DNA from: Marchantia polymorpha subsp. ruderalis
Taxonomy: Eukaryota; Streptophyta; Marchantiopsida; Marchantiales; Marchantiaceae
NCBI GenBank assembly: GCA_037833965.1
Contig: AP031358.1
Location: 12,160,001-12,224,000 of the forward strand
DNA length: 64,000 nucleotides
Reading direction: 5' to 3'
Part shown: piece by piece, positions 25,741 through 36,215 of the stretch
Layout of the letters: every line of letters starts with the position of its first letter
Numbering within the stretch: position 1 is the first letter of the stretch
Position numbers and translations under genes: made by a program
Notes under the pieces: generated by a model
Seen by the model: the letters and a program-made list of their open reading frames with translations, nothing else
Database searches by the model: none
Told to the model about the DNA's origin: nothing

Positions 25741-26340
25741 CATCGCACTCTCCACGGATTCGTCTGCGGAGGTAAGTGTATATTGTGAGCATTGTAATTT
25801 AGAGTAATTTCGATTTTGATGCGTACATTATACACTCTAGATTGTAACAATATAAATTTTATTTGCAAACTGTAACACATATGTACATTGACACGACTTT
25901 ACGAACATCATAAGTCATATTGAGTACTAATACTGAGTCGTAATAATACTTTTAAAGCTTCTGGAAGAAAAAAATATCATTTTTTGGTATTCATGGTTAT
26001 ATTCATTAACTTGCTTTCTATGTTGATTAAAATTATTTTAAAAAATGTAAATTTCTAATGTCAACTCATTGTACAGATGTTCATTTAATTATTGAAGAAT
26101 ACACACGAGATAACAAATGAATTATACGCTTAAAATAAGTGTTGAATATTTTGATCAAACCAAAATAATCAGCGCTTAGTTCATAATGCAAATATTAAAA
26201 AGTGACTAAGAAATTTTTTTGACTAATTCTGAAATATATAAGAATACTATGAAATAAAATTTTTAAATGGAAAGTTTTCTACTAGTTTTTGTCCATAATT
26301 TTATCATTTATAATATTTATAACAAAATAAATAATTAATA
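25741..26340. other. AT-rich spacer left of the retroelement
   Basis: No gene is seen. The last four bases, AATT (26341-26344), are repeated directly after the right end of the retroelement (36634-36637). Confidence 0.6.
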
Positions 26341-26344
26341 AATT

Positions 26345-26637
26345 TGTCATGTGTATGCACGTTAGTGCAGTTGCGGATCGACGTTGGTGTCGATTTGAGT
26401 TCAGACACGTTGGATTCGAGTGTGAGTCGGGTGACGTTGGGAGTCGGCTAACGTGGAGACGCGGAGCGTAGGCTAGGTCGACTTTACAGGTTTATATTCG
26501 TGGCGAACTCGAAGAACTGTCAGTTCTTCGAGTTGAGCCTTACGCGTCGGGGTTTTTCCCCTTAGCTTTGACTTTTAGTCTACCTACGAGTAGTGAGTTT
26601 GGCTCGACTCTTTGTGTATTTGTGTTTCGACATTTTA
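26345..26637 (+). repeat. Terminal repeat A1 of the retroelement
   Basis: The 293 bases start TGTCATGTG and end CGACATTTTA, matching 36216-36522 (A2) with five substitutions and one replaced segment near the end. It contains a perfect inverted repeat: AACTCGAAGAACTG at 26506-26519 and its reverse complement at 26521-26534. It lacks the B segment present on both sides of A2 at the right end. Confidence 0.9.
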
Positions 26638-28994
26638 CTCGAAGAACTGACAGTACTGAGTTGGTAGTGTGTTTGTGTTCAGTTTCTTTTTCTTGTGTTT
26701 TTTTTTTCAGTTCTTGTTAGTTGGCGCAAATTCTCGTCGCTGATCGAGGTACAGGACGGCAAAGAGGAAGACGAAGGCTCGATCGGCCTTTTGTTTTTCA
26801 TTGCAGCGTTGGATGGCAACAGGAAGACGACGTTGAGGTGATGGTAAATTTTAGGCGAGGCAGGCAGGAATGTAGAAGTGCAAAAGCTAAAGAGATGTGG
26901 AGTTCTGCCTGTTTGAACTTCGCAAGACGTCCGACCGATGAAGTTGTTGTGTCCGGGGATCGATGTTGAAGCTTGTCGTAGTTGCTAACAAGCTCGCGTG
27001 CGTTCGTGTGTGGACACATTGCATCTAGGCCATAGTGGTCATTGGGCTGTCGCGACATTGCATTTGCATACCTGCACTGTTGTGGTTCTTGCCGTGCACG
27101 TCTTTGCTGCGCGCGAAAACATCGTCACCCGACATGAGCTCCCGCTATTCGTGCGCTCAGGGGCCGCACCTCACCACAAGAGAACACAAAGCTGCAGAGC
27201 AAATATAGGTCGTCTCCTGTAGTTTCGTCGGCTGGCTCTGTAGTGTGACAAGCAGGAGGATTCTCGGCATGAGTGTGCTGGTTAGGAGGAGTATTTTATG
27301 CGGAAACCGGAGTCTGTGCTCGGGTTTGCTTCGGTGTTGTCCATCAAGCTGTCTCGTGTCCCGGGGTTGCTCGAGCACTTGATAGCTTGACGAGACGACG
27401 TCGAGCGAGCTCAGAATTGAGCTGCAGGAGATCGTTTTGTCTGCAAATACGCAATTTTTCTGCGTGCGAAGGGGATCTGTACCGTGAATAGTAGAGTGTT
27501 AAGGGGTCATGCGGGGGCGACAGTAAGTCGACGAACGGTATTGAACTGGATGCAATGTGGGGCGTGGCGTAGAGAGGTCGGCATTGCCCAAGTGTTGAGC
27601 CCCGCCACCTGATTCCGTTGATTTACTTTGATCTTTGAACAGTGGGGAGGAGGAATTTGTTCGAGGTACACGGCTGTTGAAACCAGTGGACTTGGACGGG
27701 GCGGTACAGGACCAAGTGCCAGCGCAGAATTCTACCTACCGAATTATCGGCTCGAAAAAAAACTCTGGGTATAGGTTCTTTTGGCAAGGTGAAGATTTGA
27801 GCGTAGAATAGAAGGTCATGTTTTGCTCTATCCTGCATCATATACATCCGGTTGATTGGGAATATCTGTAGTATATTAGTCACCTGAAGCTTATTTTGCT
27901 TATATTATTGGGGCGTTTAGTCTAAGTAGATATCAAGAATATGTTGTAAGGGTCAGATTCAGCGCAAACTCTTTTGCCCTGCCATTTGTGGTTTACCTTT
28001 CAATCACTCTTATTATTTCTTCTGATTTGTGAAAAAAAAAGGAAAAAGAAAAGAAAAGAGAGAAAAAAAGAAGTATTTTTTTGGAGAGATTGAGGATATG
28101 CACTCGGTCTCATTTATTATGATTTTTCAGTTGTGAAAAAAAGAAGAAGAAGTTTTTATCGTTATTACTTTTCCTATGGGAAACAGTTAGGTATATAGGC
28201 TTTCTTTATGTTCTTTGTCCCTAGTGACAGTGGGAAGTGATGTCATGAGGTGGAGTTGTGAGGCGCAGTACTGGACACCTCGATGTGGAGACTCTCTTGG
28301 CGACTTAGTGGAAGAGGTGACATTGTAGGCGTTGAAGACGGAAGGGTTGATATCATCTTTGCGACAGGATGAGCGAGATAGCGTTGCAGGCGCGAGAGGC
28401 GGAGGATGATAGGAGGCGATGGAGTTCGACTCGGGGTCGCAATGCGATGCGATGTTCCGTGTGTTGTGTTGTCCTGTGCTGTGTTTCATTTCGGCTGGAG
28501 AGTCGTTGCTAGCCATTTTTCTTGTGTTTGGATCCTCTCCAGTCTGGCTTCTTGATGCGCGCCCATGTCTGGGTTGACGTTGATTTCCGGAGTAGTTTTA
28601 CTCCAATGTGCTGTCGATAGTGCGGCTGGATTTGATCACCGGCGCCTATCTTTGTTTCTCTCATGGTGAGACTGGAGTGATGACCAGTGGACCATGAGAG
28701 TCTTCTTGCGGTGATGACAGGTTAGGTTGCCCATACCCATAGTTAGTAGGGCTAGAGCAGGTTAGTGCAGGGACGAGGGCAGGTGGAGTTGTGGCAGTGG
28801 TGCCGGTTGGTGAGTCAGTCATCACGGAGGAGTTTGGTGGTTCCGTTGAGGACCGTGGAGGATTTACGCGGAGTGGGTTGAGGTATTGGCTACCACATCC
28901 TAGCGCATCAGTGGTTGCAGAGGCGCGGGGTGTGGCAGATAGCGGATCTTTGGTGGTGATATCATCTAGGGTCCCACACTCGTGGACTGGGGAC
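26638..28994 (+). other. Long 5' leader of the retroelement
   Basis: About 2.3 kb lies between repeat A1 and the first good gag ATG. It begins with a degenerate half-copy of the A1 palindrome (ACTCGAAGAACTGACAG at 26637-26653). No primer-binding site can be named with confidence; the best candidates, TGGTAGTG near 26662 and TTGGCGCAAATTC near 26720, match tRNA ends poorly. A purine-only tract lies at about 28033-28074 and another near 28136-28154. Only short frames occur in this stretch. Confidence 0.6.
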
Positions 28995-30607
28995 ATGGAC
29001 GGTATGTACGGGGCCATGAAGGGCCCACGGCGGTACTCTGGTGCAGTGGGCACCATTGAGTTGGATGATTTCATCCAGGAGTTTGACACGTGGTGCGATA
29101 TGCAGTTCTTGCGTAACCCCACGTTGTTTACACCCTTCTTTGCATGGAAGGGGTTGTTTCAGCATTTGAGGGGCCTCCCATGGATGACTACCATGAGTTT
29201 GGGAGAGAGTATGCTGTGGAGATTGACGCATGGATGCGTCATTGGTCTCCAAACTATACGTCGATCACCCAGGGTGGTGTTGGTATCAGTGGAGGTGCGA
29301 GTGGTAGCATCACCGATGGTACTAGTGGAGCAGGTACCACCAGCGGTGCTGTTGGCGTTGCCAGCACGAGTGGAGAGACTACTGGCGTACCTTCGTTCAG
29401 CCCCATTCCTGAGTTCTTCAAGAGGTTGAGGAAGAACTATCAGGGGGTGAGGACGGAGAAGTTGAGGAGTCTCCAGGAGTTTGAGCAGAAGACTGGTGAG
29501 AGTCTTCGGGAGGCATACACACGTATGCAGCGGTTGATCTCAGTTACTCACGGTGTAACTGAGGCACAGGCGGTCCAGTATTGGTACAGGATACTGGACA
29601 GAGAGCTACGGCGGAGGGTTCGGGATGCTACACTATTGAGCGATGCGTCACCGACATTGGCCTATGTGTTTGCTCTTTCTGAGAAGATTGAGCTTAACAT
29701 AGTGGAGGAGAGAGTGTTGACTTCTTCATTTGCTAGAGACGCAGCCACTACCTCTCGTGTCCCGCAGAGCACGGCACAGTCTAGACCCTTTGGTGGTGGT
29801 AGTGGTGGGGGTCACGGAGTGCAGACACGACACCAGACAGCCGCTAGAGATACAGGAGCACGTGCACTAGTGCCGTCGTTTGCTGGCCAGCAGCAGGGAC
29901 CAGCATGTTGGACATGTGGAGGGGATCATTGGCGGAGAGATTGTTCCCAGGAGGCCGGAGGTCAGAGTTCACAGGCTAGACCCCAATCAGCACAGGTGGT
30001 GTGTGACCACTGTGGTCGAGCAGGTCATACTCGAGATCGGTGTTTTGACCTTCATCTAGAGTTGACATCTGGTGGTAGAGGTCGTGGTGGTGATGCTTCT
30101 CGAGGTCGAGGTGGCCGTGCTGGTAGAGGTGGTCGAGGTGCCGGTGTAGTTGGACGTCCTGTAGCGAGTGCTACTTCGGCCACAAAGAGTGCGATCGCTG
30201 CTCGTATTGAGCAGTTGGAGCAGAGGCTTGCTGCTATGGTAAGTTCTGGGGCGAGCACTTCCACATCTTACGAGGAAGAGGATTTCCCTTATCTAGCGAG
30301 TGCAGCACAGGTGGAGGCATCGGTTGCAGTGACTAGAGGTGCAGCTCGAGCTCTAGAGCCACGCGGTGCGACAGGGGAGTTGGATCCTCAGAGAGGTGAG
30401 GATGGGCGTCAGGCCAGACTTCCCCAGTCGTTTTTGTTGTTAGAGGTGGGCAGTACTTCATCCATGAGACCTGTACCACCTAGTGACCTTAGTGGGAGAA
30501 GTGAGACATCTACGGCACGTGTGGTGTACACGGAAACACCATCTAGTGCAGTGACGCGGGTGGCTAGCTCAGTGATGAGATCTCCACTATTTTCAGCTAC
30601 GGATTGA
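28995..30607 (+). pseudogene. gag of the retroelement (capsid, two zinc knuckles, RGG-rich tail), frameshifted
   Basis: Nucleocapsid/capsid polyprotein that would package the element RNA. The first frame runs from about 28995 (upstream extension possible) to about 29170 (IELDDFIQEFDTWCD). The protein-like reading then moves to a second frame (PPMDDYHEFGREYAVEIDAW) that continues to TGA at 30605. The change lies near GAGGGGCCTCCC, so a one-base indel is likely. A capsid-like region precedes two cysteine motifs: CWTCGGDHWRRDC (about 29905-29943, one residue shorter than the usual spacing) and CDHCGRAGHTRDRC (about 30004-30045, standard CX2CX4HX4C). An RGG-rich segment follows (GRGRGGDASRGRGGRAGRGG). 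The stop overlaps the pol start as TGATG at 30605-30609, so pol would be read one frame back. Confidence 0.85.
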
Positions 30608-31250
30608 TGGACTTTGGGATTGACTTGGCTCGGGTTTTTTGTGCAGCAGCCACGTTGTGTGAACGTGGGAGTATCACTGCTACGAGTGCCGAGATAGGCG
30701 AGACTATTGGTGAGGAGCTATCCTCTACGACTTCATCGAGCGATGAGTCGACATGGCAGGCGGCAGCGGCACGGATGGAGTCCTTGCCAGCCCGACCAGC
30801 CATTGATCGAGAGAGGGTTGTCCCTGGTGTGTGTATGGTGGACAACCGGAGCGGTGTATTTCGCTTAGTGAGTGCTATAGGGCAGGTGTATATCCTAGCC
30901 AGAGTGTTGCTGGATTCTGGTGCACAGCCTTTGATGTTGGGCAAGATTGCCTGCATTAGTTTGGGAGTTCGGAGGTCCGAGTTGGAGCCTTGTCTGTTCC
31001 AGATTCAGACATCACTCGGTGGCACCAGCGACAGGTCGTACAGGATGACCAGAGAGCGCATATCAGTGTAGTTGAGGCATGGTCATGCTCAGGATAGCTC
31101 GCAGTTTGGAGTTCGAGCGGTGGTGACATCAGCAGAGTCATATGATGTGCTTGTTGGTGGAGCGGTGTTATATCCGATGGAATTTTGGATGGATTATTGG
31201 ACGGAGACGGCAGCTTATCGTCCTGGTTGGGAGTCCGATGATGGACGTAT
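30607..31250 (+). pseudogene. Aspartic protease region of pol, interrupted by TAG
   Basis: Retropepsin-like protease that would cut the Gag-Pol polyprotein. The active-site motif DSGA is at 30913-30924, preceded by the hydrophobic VLL. The frame is broken by TAG at 31069-31071, then continues in the same frame with SYDVLVGGAVLYPMEFWMDY, which looks like the C-terminal half of the protease fold and its linker. The sole ATG in good position (30607) overlaps the gag stop. Confidence 0.8.
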
Positions 31251-31620
31251 GAGTGAGCTGCCTGTGAGGTTCATTTCTCGAGATCGACCTCTTGGATCTT
31301 CTCTTGCAGTTTTAGCCTCTATTGCGGGTTTCAGTGGAGTGCTCACATGGCCTGATGACTTGTTGGAGGGGAACAGGTCAGCCGAGGATACTCCAGTCTA
31401 TGAGGAGGTGGAGGAGATGGTGAGTCTCGCAGCGGCAGTGTCATCATCTTTGGATGTTCCACTTTGGGGTTCTTGCCACACATTACAGCATGAGGCTGAT
31501 AGCTTGGTGAAGAAGGCTTGGAGTGAGGTCTCTTTACCAGCAGAGGCAGAGCGAGTCTCAGGTGGTTGGCTAGTATGTGGTCTTAGCACCCTATCACCAT
31601 TATTTACTACACCTATCGTA

Positions 31621-32640
31621 TGGGAGTATTCTCCAAAGGGTGTTTGTTTGCTGGATCTTTTTGGAGGGATCAGCACGGGTTTGGCTGCAGTGTTGCAGTC
31701 AGGTATTCTTGTACGTAGATACTTGTACGTGGAGAAGGACGAGACTGCACGTCGGGTTTCTTCACGACATGTTACACAGTTGATGCAGCGTTTTCCTTTG
31801 TTGTTGCCGCGATCAGCTGTTCGAGGATACCAGAAGGCGTTGCCTTCAGACATTTCATTGCTGGGGGCGCTAGACCTCGATCGAGTTGGACATATCGATT
31901 TGGTGATTGCGGGATGGCCATGTCAGGGGCACACACGCGCTGGGCATGGAGCAGGGTTACATGACCCGGGATCTCGGATGTTTTGGAAGATGCTACAAGT
32001 GTTACGTCATCTCCAAGAGCAGCAGACACGTTCTCCCGCATACATTCTAGAGAACGTACCATTGTTGGGTGACACTCGGACCCAGTTGATGGCGAGTGTC
32101 CATGAGGTCAGGGCATGGATTGGATCAGCAATGTTGTTGGATGCTGCGAGGGTTGGTTCACGTGCTCATCGTGCACGCTTGTGGTGGACCAACCTTGTAC
32201 CACAAGAGATATTGCGTCATGCGTATGATTCGGTGCATCGTGATCCTACCCTCACCGTTGACAGGATCTTGGATGTCTCCTGATACTCTCAGGTGGTGAG
32301 AGTGGCGGATAGGTCACCCATGGCATTGGTGAACCAGGTAGGTCAGCCTCAGATGGCTTTGCCTACGTTGGTCAGTTATCCGGCTTCACATGCATATTGT
32401 GATGGGGGACCTGGACTACTGTGGGACAGTACCCTACATCAGTTGGTGGAGCCCAACGTTGATGAGAGAGAGCGTGCGATGGGGTTTCTTACTGGTGTGA
32501 CCGCGGCTTCTTCAGTTTCAGAGGCATCGCGTCGTCAGGTTTTGGATCAGGCTATGAACCTGAACTGCTTGACGTGGATTGTGAGCTTGGGTTTGGCCGA
32601 GCAACGCCGTCTGCGCGCAGATTTGGTGGTTGTTACACCA
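31621..32640 (+). pseudogene. Cytosine-5 DNA methyltransferase domain (DNMT3-like motif order) inside pol, interrupted by TGA
   Basis: The domain would methylate cytosine in DNA using S-adenosylmethionine. The motifs run in the unpermuted order. Motif I is LLDLFGGISTG at 31648-31680 (SAM binding). Motif IV is GWPCQGHTRAGHG, with the catalytic cysteine codon at 31921-31923. Motif VI is ENV at 32050-32058. A motif VIII-like SRAHRARLWW lies at about 32158-32187. After TGA at 32281-32283, the same frame continues with ERERAMGFLTG and RRQVLDQAMNLNCLTW, which fit motifs IX-X. The AHRAR motif and compact size resemble DNMT3; plant DRM proteins have a circularly permuted order, so they are not the closest match. 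The domain sits between protease and reverse transcriptase, so it would be made as part of Gag-Pol. All the catalytic residues named are present. The stop falls before motifs IX-X and would truncate the domain in this copy. Confidence 0.9.
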
Positions 32641-32844
32641 CTTATTAGCTCATTGCCTACCGGGACGGTAGTGGCAATGGCTGGGGGCGACTTGCGAGAT
32701 ATTCTTCATCCTTGGAGTTCATGGGACGTGACGAGAGGACTTGCGAGAGTAGACGTCCATGCAGTTGGAGATGTTGGTCACGAGAAGGTTGCTACGAAGG
32801 AGGGTACGGAGAGCCCTCCTTTGGAAGAGGTGTCATAGCAACCA

Positions 32845-33870
32845 GTGACAATTTTGCCTCCCTCTTGTGAGTCCATGGAGGAGGAGTGGGAGCCATCGAT
32901 TGGTTCTCAGGTCACCGGAGGAGAGAGGCGACGGTTGATACAATTCCTACGTGACTATAGGAGTTGTTTTGCCTTCAGTATGAAGGAGTTGGGTACTTTG
33001 ATTAGACCCGACATACGGATAGAGTTGACTAGTGATACGCCAATCTTCCGTCGTCCCTATCGATATAGTGATATGGAAAGGGACTTGATTCAGAGTCGGA
33101 CGTTGGAGTTATTGAAGGTTGGGTTAGTGGAGTTGTCGCATGGTGAGTATGCTTCAGCCACTGTTATGCCAGCGAAGAAGGATGTACATGGCAACTACAC
33201 GGATAGGCGGATGTGTGGAGATTACCGTCCTATCAATCGGCAGACGAAGGCCGATAAGTATGCCATCCTACACCTGAGGAGATCTTCGATGTGATGGGAC
33301 ATGCAAGGATTTTTAGTACTTTGGATCTTCGGGCGGGATACCATCAGTTGCCGATTCGGGAGGAGGACAAGGCCAAGACAGCGTTTTGGGGTGTCAACTC
33401 CCACGGCAAGGATTGTTTGTATCCGTGACGATTCTTAGCCTTTGGGTTGAAGAATGCACCTGCCGAGTTCCAGAGAGTGATGGACAGGATTCTAGCGGGG
33501 CTAGATTTCGTCAGATGTTACATTGATGATATCTTGGTGTTTAGCGACACGGTGGAGCAACACCAGATACATTTGCAGATTGTGCTTGAGCGGTTGAGGG
33601 CTCATGGTCTGCGGTTACATCTTGGGAAGTGTAGGTTCTTCCAGGAGAAGGTGGAGTACTTGGGTCATGTGATCTACCCGGGTGGTTTGGGAGTTCAACA
33701 GGCAAAGGTGGAGACTATTGCGCGCATTCCTCGTCCAGCGGATGTGAGTAGAGTTCGTGCGTTCATGGGTTTGGCGAACTATTACCGGAGATATGTGAAG
33801 GGATTCAGTGCTATAGCGAAGCCTTTGAACCAGTTGCTGAAGTCGGATCAGGAGTGGCAATGGGAAGATG
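32845..33870 (+). pseudogene. Reverse transcriptase domain, with frameshift and stop
   Basis: RNA-dependent DNA polymerase of Ty3/gypsy type. A TAG at 32836 separates it from the methyltransferase in the same frame. The first part includes KKDVHGNYTDRRMCGDYRPI. A one-base frame change occurs near 33265; the reading then continues as PEEIFDVMGHARIFSTLDLR with a TGA at 33426-33428 (where the family usually has tryptophan), then NAPAEFQRVMDRIL and the active-site YIDD at 33519-33530. FMGLANYYRRYVKGF marks the end of the domain. Confidence 0.9.
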
Positions 33871-33879
33871 AGCAGGAGA

Positions 33880-34330
33880 GAGCTTTTGTTGAGCTCAAGG
33901 CCAGATTGGTGGCCGCTCCCATCTTGAGGAGACCTATCAGAGGTCGACCATACCAGTTGCACACTGATTGGAGTATGTTGGGACTTGGAGCGGTGTTGAC
34001 GCAGTGTGATGATGAGGGCAAGGAGTTTGTGATTGCGTACGCTAGTCGTTCGAACAATGCAGCAGAGTCGCGGTATAGTTCGTACGAGGGAGAGTGTTTG
34101 GCAACGGTGTGGGTTGTGGCACATTTCACGTGTTACTTGTTTGGTACGCAGTTTGCCCTTGTTACCGATCATCAACCGCTCAAGTGGTTGATGGAGTCTG
34201 ACAAGCTCATAGGGAAGCTTGCACGGTGGGCTCTCATCTTACAAGAGTACGACTTTCAGGTGGTGCATAGGCCTGGAGTTGCGAACCTGGATGCCGACGG
34301 TTTGAGTCGGAACCCATGCACTAGCCAGGA
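33880..34330 (+). pseudogene. RNase H domain of pol
   Basis: RNase H that degrades the RNA of the RNA-DNA hybrid. HTDWSMLGLGAVLTQ begins near 33961, followed by ESRYSSYEGECLATVW (the conserved glutamate) and VTDHQPLKWLM, ending with LDADGLSR, a usual Ty3/gypsy boundary. It is in frame with the preceding reverse transcriptase half and has no stop of its own. Confidence 0.85.
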
Positions 34331-34689
34331 GGATGACACTGGAGCTAGGTGGCATGGTGAGGTTGATGAGGAGATGGTGCCCGGTTGGCATGCATCGGCC
34401 TTCATGTGTTGGTTACGTGGAGCCTCTAGTAGTGAGGACCACTTGACATCTTACTCTAGTCAGAGAATAGATAGTCAGTCTTTGGATCCTGAGGTTGAGG
34501 ATGGTGGTGTGAACCAGCGTGATGTTCACGATGATGCGTTGGTGTTGAAGTTCCTACGGACCAGTATGGTGCCAGGCACAGTGGGTGCCAAGGAGCGAGA
34601 TCGTGTTCTCCAGAGGGCGAAGAGATACCGATTGGAGGGAGCACATGTTCTCCGAGTGTGGGAGGACGGTAGGGTACGAGTAGTACCGC

Positions 34690-35480
34690 ATCCAACTCAG
34701 AGAGCACGCATTGTGAGGCATGCTCATGAGTAGTTGGGACATTTTGGAGTGAAGCGTACGTATAGCTTACTCCTAGGTCAGTATTGATGGCGTGGTATGC
34801 ATACGCAGGTACAGCAGTTGGTATCACGTTGCATGGTTTGTGATCGAGTGAGTGCATCGTTCAATGCCCCGACACCAGAGTTACATCCCTTACCTATCAT
34901 GGGATTGGGTTACCGTTGGAGTTTGGACTTTGCTGGACCACTACCTTTGACTACACGACATCATCGGTGTGTGCTGGTGATGGTGGAGCATTTCTCCAAG
35001 TGGATTGAGTTGGTGGCATTACCTGACAAGGCGAGTGATGGAGTAGCATATGCTTTCCTTGACAGGATGCTTAGTCACTTTGGTGCACCAGCTGAGGTGT
35101 TGACCGATCAGGGGACAAAGTTTCAGGTCTTGTGTGACAAGACGCTGATTGATCACCGGACTACTTCCCGAGATCATCCAGAGGCAGATGGTTTGGCTAA
35201 GCGGATGGTACAGACGGTGAAGAGAGCGTTGCGCAAGTATGGCCCTCAGAAGGGGCATCTTGGGGACTGGGATATTCAGTTACCATGGCTGGCCATGGGA
35301 TATCGATTCAGTCGTCAAGCATCCTTGGCTTTGTTTTCACCATATTTTCTATTGTACGGCCGAGATCCAAACTTGCCTGCAGCGATTCGTCGTGAGTCTA
35401 GCGAGGTGGTGAACCTTGATGATCCAGATATGTGGGTGAGAGTGTGTTCTTAACGTGTAGTGCTCTTTTGGAGAGTTATG
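34690..35480 (+). pseudogene. DDE integrase, with stops and catalytic Glu replaced
   Basis: Integrase that would insert the linear DNA copy. The zinc-binding region is RIVRHAHE, TAG at 34731, LGHFG, TGA at 34785, then CMVC. The catalytic core has the first aspartate in WSLDFAGPLP (codon 34926-34928) and the second in LTDQG (codon 35106-35108). The position of the expected glutamate holds lysine (AAG, 35199-35201, in GLAKRMVQ). The spacing between the second aspartate and that position is 31 residues, rather than the usual 35, suggesting a small in-frame deletion. TAA at 35451 and TGA at 35544 follow. It is inactive as written. Confidence 0.9.
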
Positions 35481-35582
35481 CCTGCAGCGTTCGAGAACCT
35501 TGCGATTGCTCAGCACAGGGATACGTTGCGGTATGCAACTATTTGAGGAGGAGGTTATCGACCATCGATTCTTAGGTTCCGT

Positions 35583-35948
35583 GTGGGAGACTACGTCTAT
35601 TTACAACAGACTGCACCGACTACGTTGGATGTGACAGCAGGACGCACTATTTTGCGAGTGCGAGAGGTGTTACCTTATGGAGTTCTCATGTTGGAGGGTC
35701 GGTGTCGTTTGGAAGGATCATGTGCGCCATGCCACCTCCCAAACGTGGATGGTACTATGGACCCAAGCTTGGCGATTGTACGTGCCGGCTTGAGGTGCAT
35801 GTTATGTGGGTCAACTGATCAGGCGGCCCATATGTTGGTGTGTGATATGTGTTCTAGGGGATGGCACATGTCGTGCTTGACTCCACCTATCGATGTTGTT
35901 CCTAATGGACGATGGATTTGTCCTCGATGTACTTCAGAGGGTAGATGA
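35583..35948 (+). pseudogene. C-terminal pol region with a PHD finger
   Basis: The segment after the integrase starts with a small beta-rich region (VGDYVYLQQTAPTTLDV, GVLMLEGRC) of the type that follows Ty3/gypsy integrases. It ends in a Cys4-His-Cys3 PHD finger: CMLC, then CDMC, SRGWHMSC and WICPRC (about 35799-35934). PHD fingers usually bind histone H3 tails, so by analogy with the chromodomain of chromoviruses this one may steer integration; that is inference. The frame is open to TGA at 35946-35948 but is separated from the integrase by the stops at 35451 and 35544. Confidence 0.88.
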
Positions 35949-36092
35949 CTTGATCTTCACATGTTATCAATTGCAGATAGACAACTAACGATGGGGCGAC
36001 ATAGCACCCGGCCACACGCGCACCCACAAAGGTGCATAGCATGTAGTTGTAGATAGGGCTACTTGGGAGTTAGAGGGACCTGACCGCCAGCT

Positions 36093-36103
36093 AGGGGGGC
36101 GAG
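36093..36103 (+). other. Polypurine tract candidate
   Basis: AGGGGGGCGAG lies immediately before TTGTGATACC of repeat B1. Plus-strand synthesis in Ty3/gypsy elements starts at such a tract, directly before the 3' terminal repeat. This makes B1 the natural start of the 3' repeat. Confidence 0.6.
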
Positions 36104-36213
36104 TTGTGATACCTTTGTGTGTGGACACTCTCGTTCCTTGTGTATGTATGTGTGAGTTGTGAGTAGAGCATGGCAGCGATGTATGATGTATGGCGATACC
36201 GAGTCGCACGACA
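36102..36213 (+). repeat. Terminal repeat B1 of the retroelement
   Basis: The 112 bases start AGTTGTGATACC and end CGCACGACA, identical to 36522-36633 (B2). It is joined to A2 by GC, so that the junction reads GACAGCTGTC, a perfect 10-bp palindrome. Confidence 0.92.
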
Positions 36214-36215
36214 GC

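Noticed and set aside
26720..26740. TTGGCGCAAATTC as a tRNA primer-binding site
   Set aside because: Only the first few bases resemble a known tRNA 3' end complement, and it is 80 bases beyond the end of A1.
31621..32640. Host DNMT3 or DRM gene fragment independent of the retroelement
   Set aside because: The domain is in the same frame as protease and reverse transcriptase, without introns, and flanked on both sides by pol domains; motif order excludes DRM.
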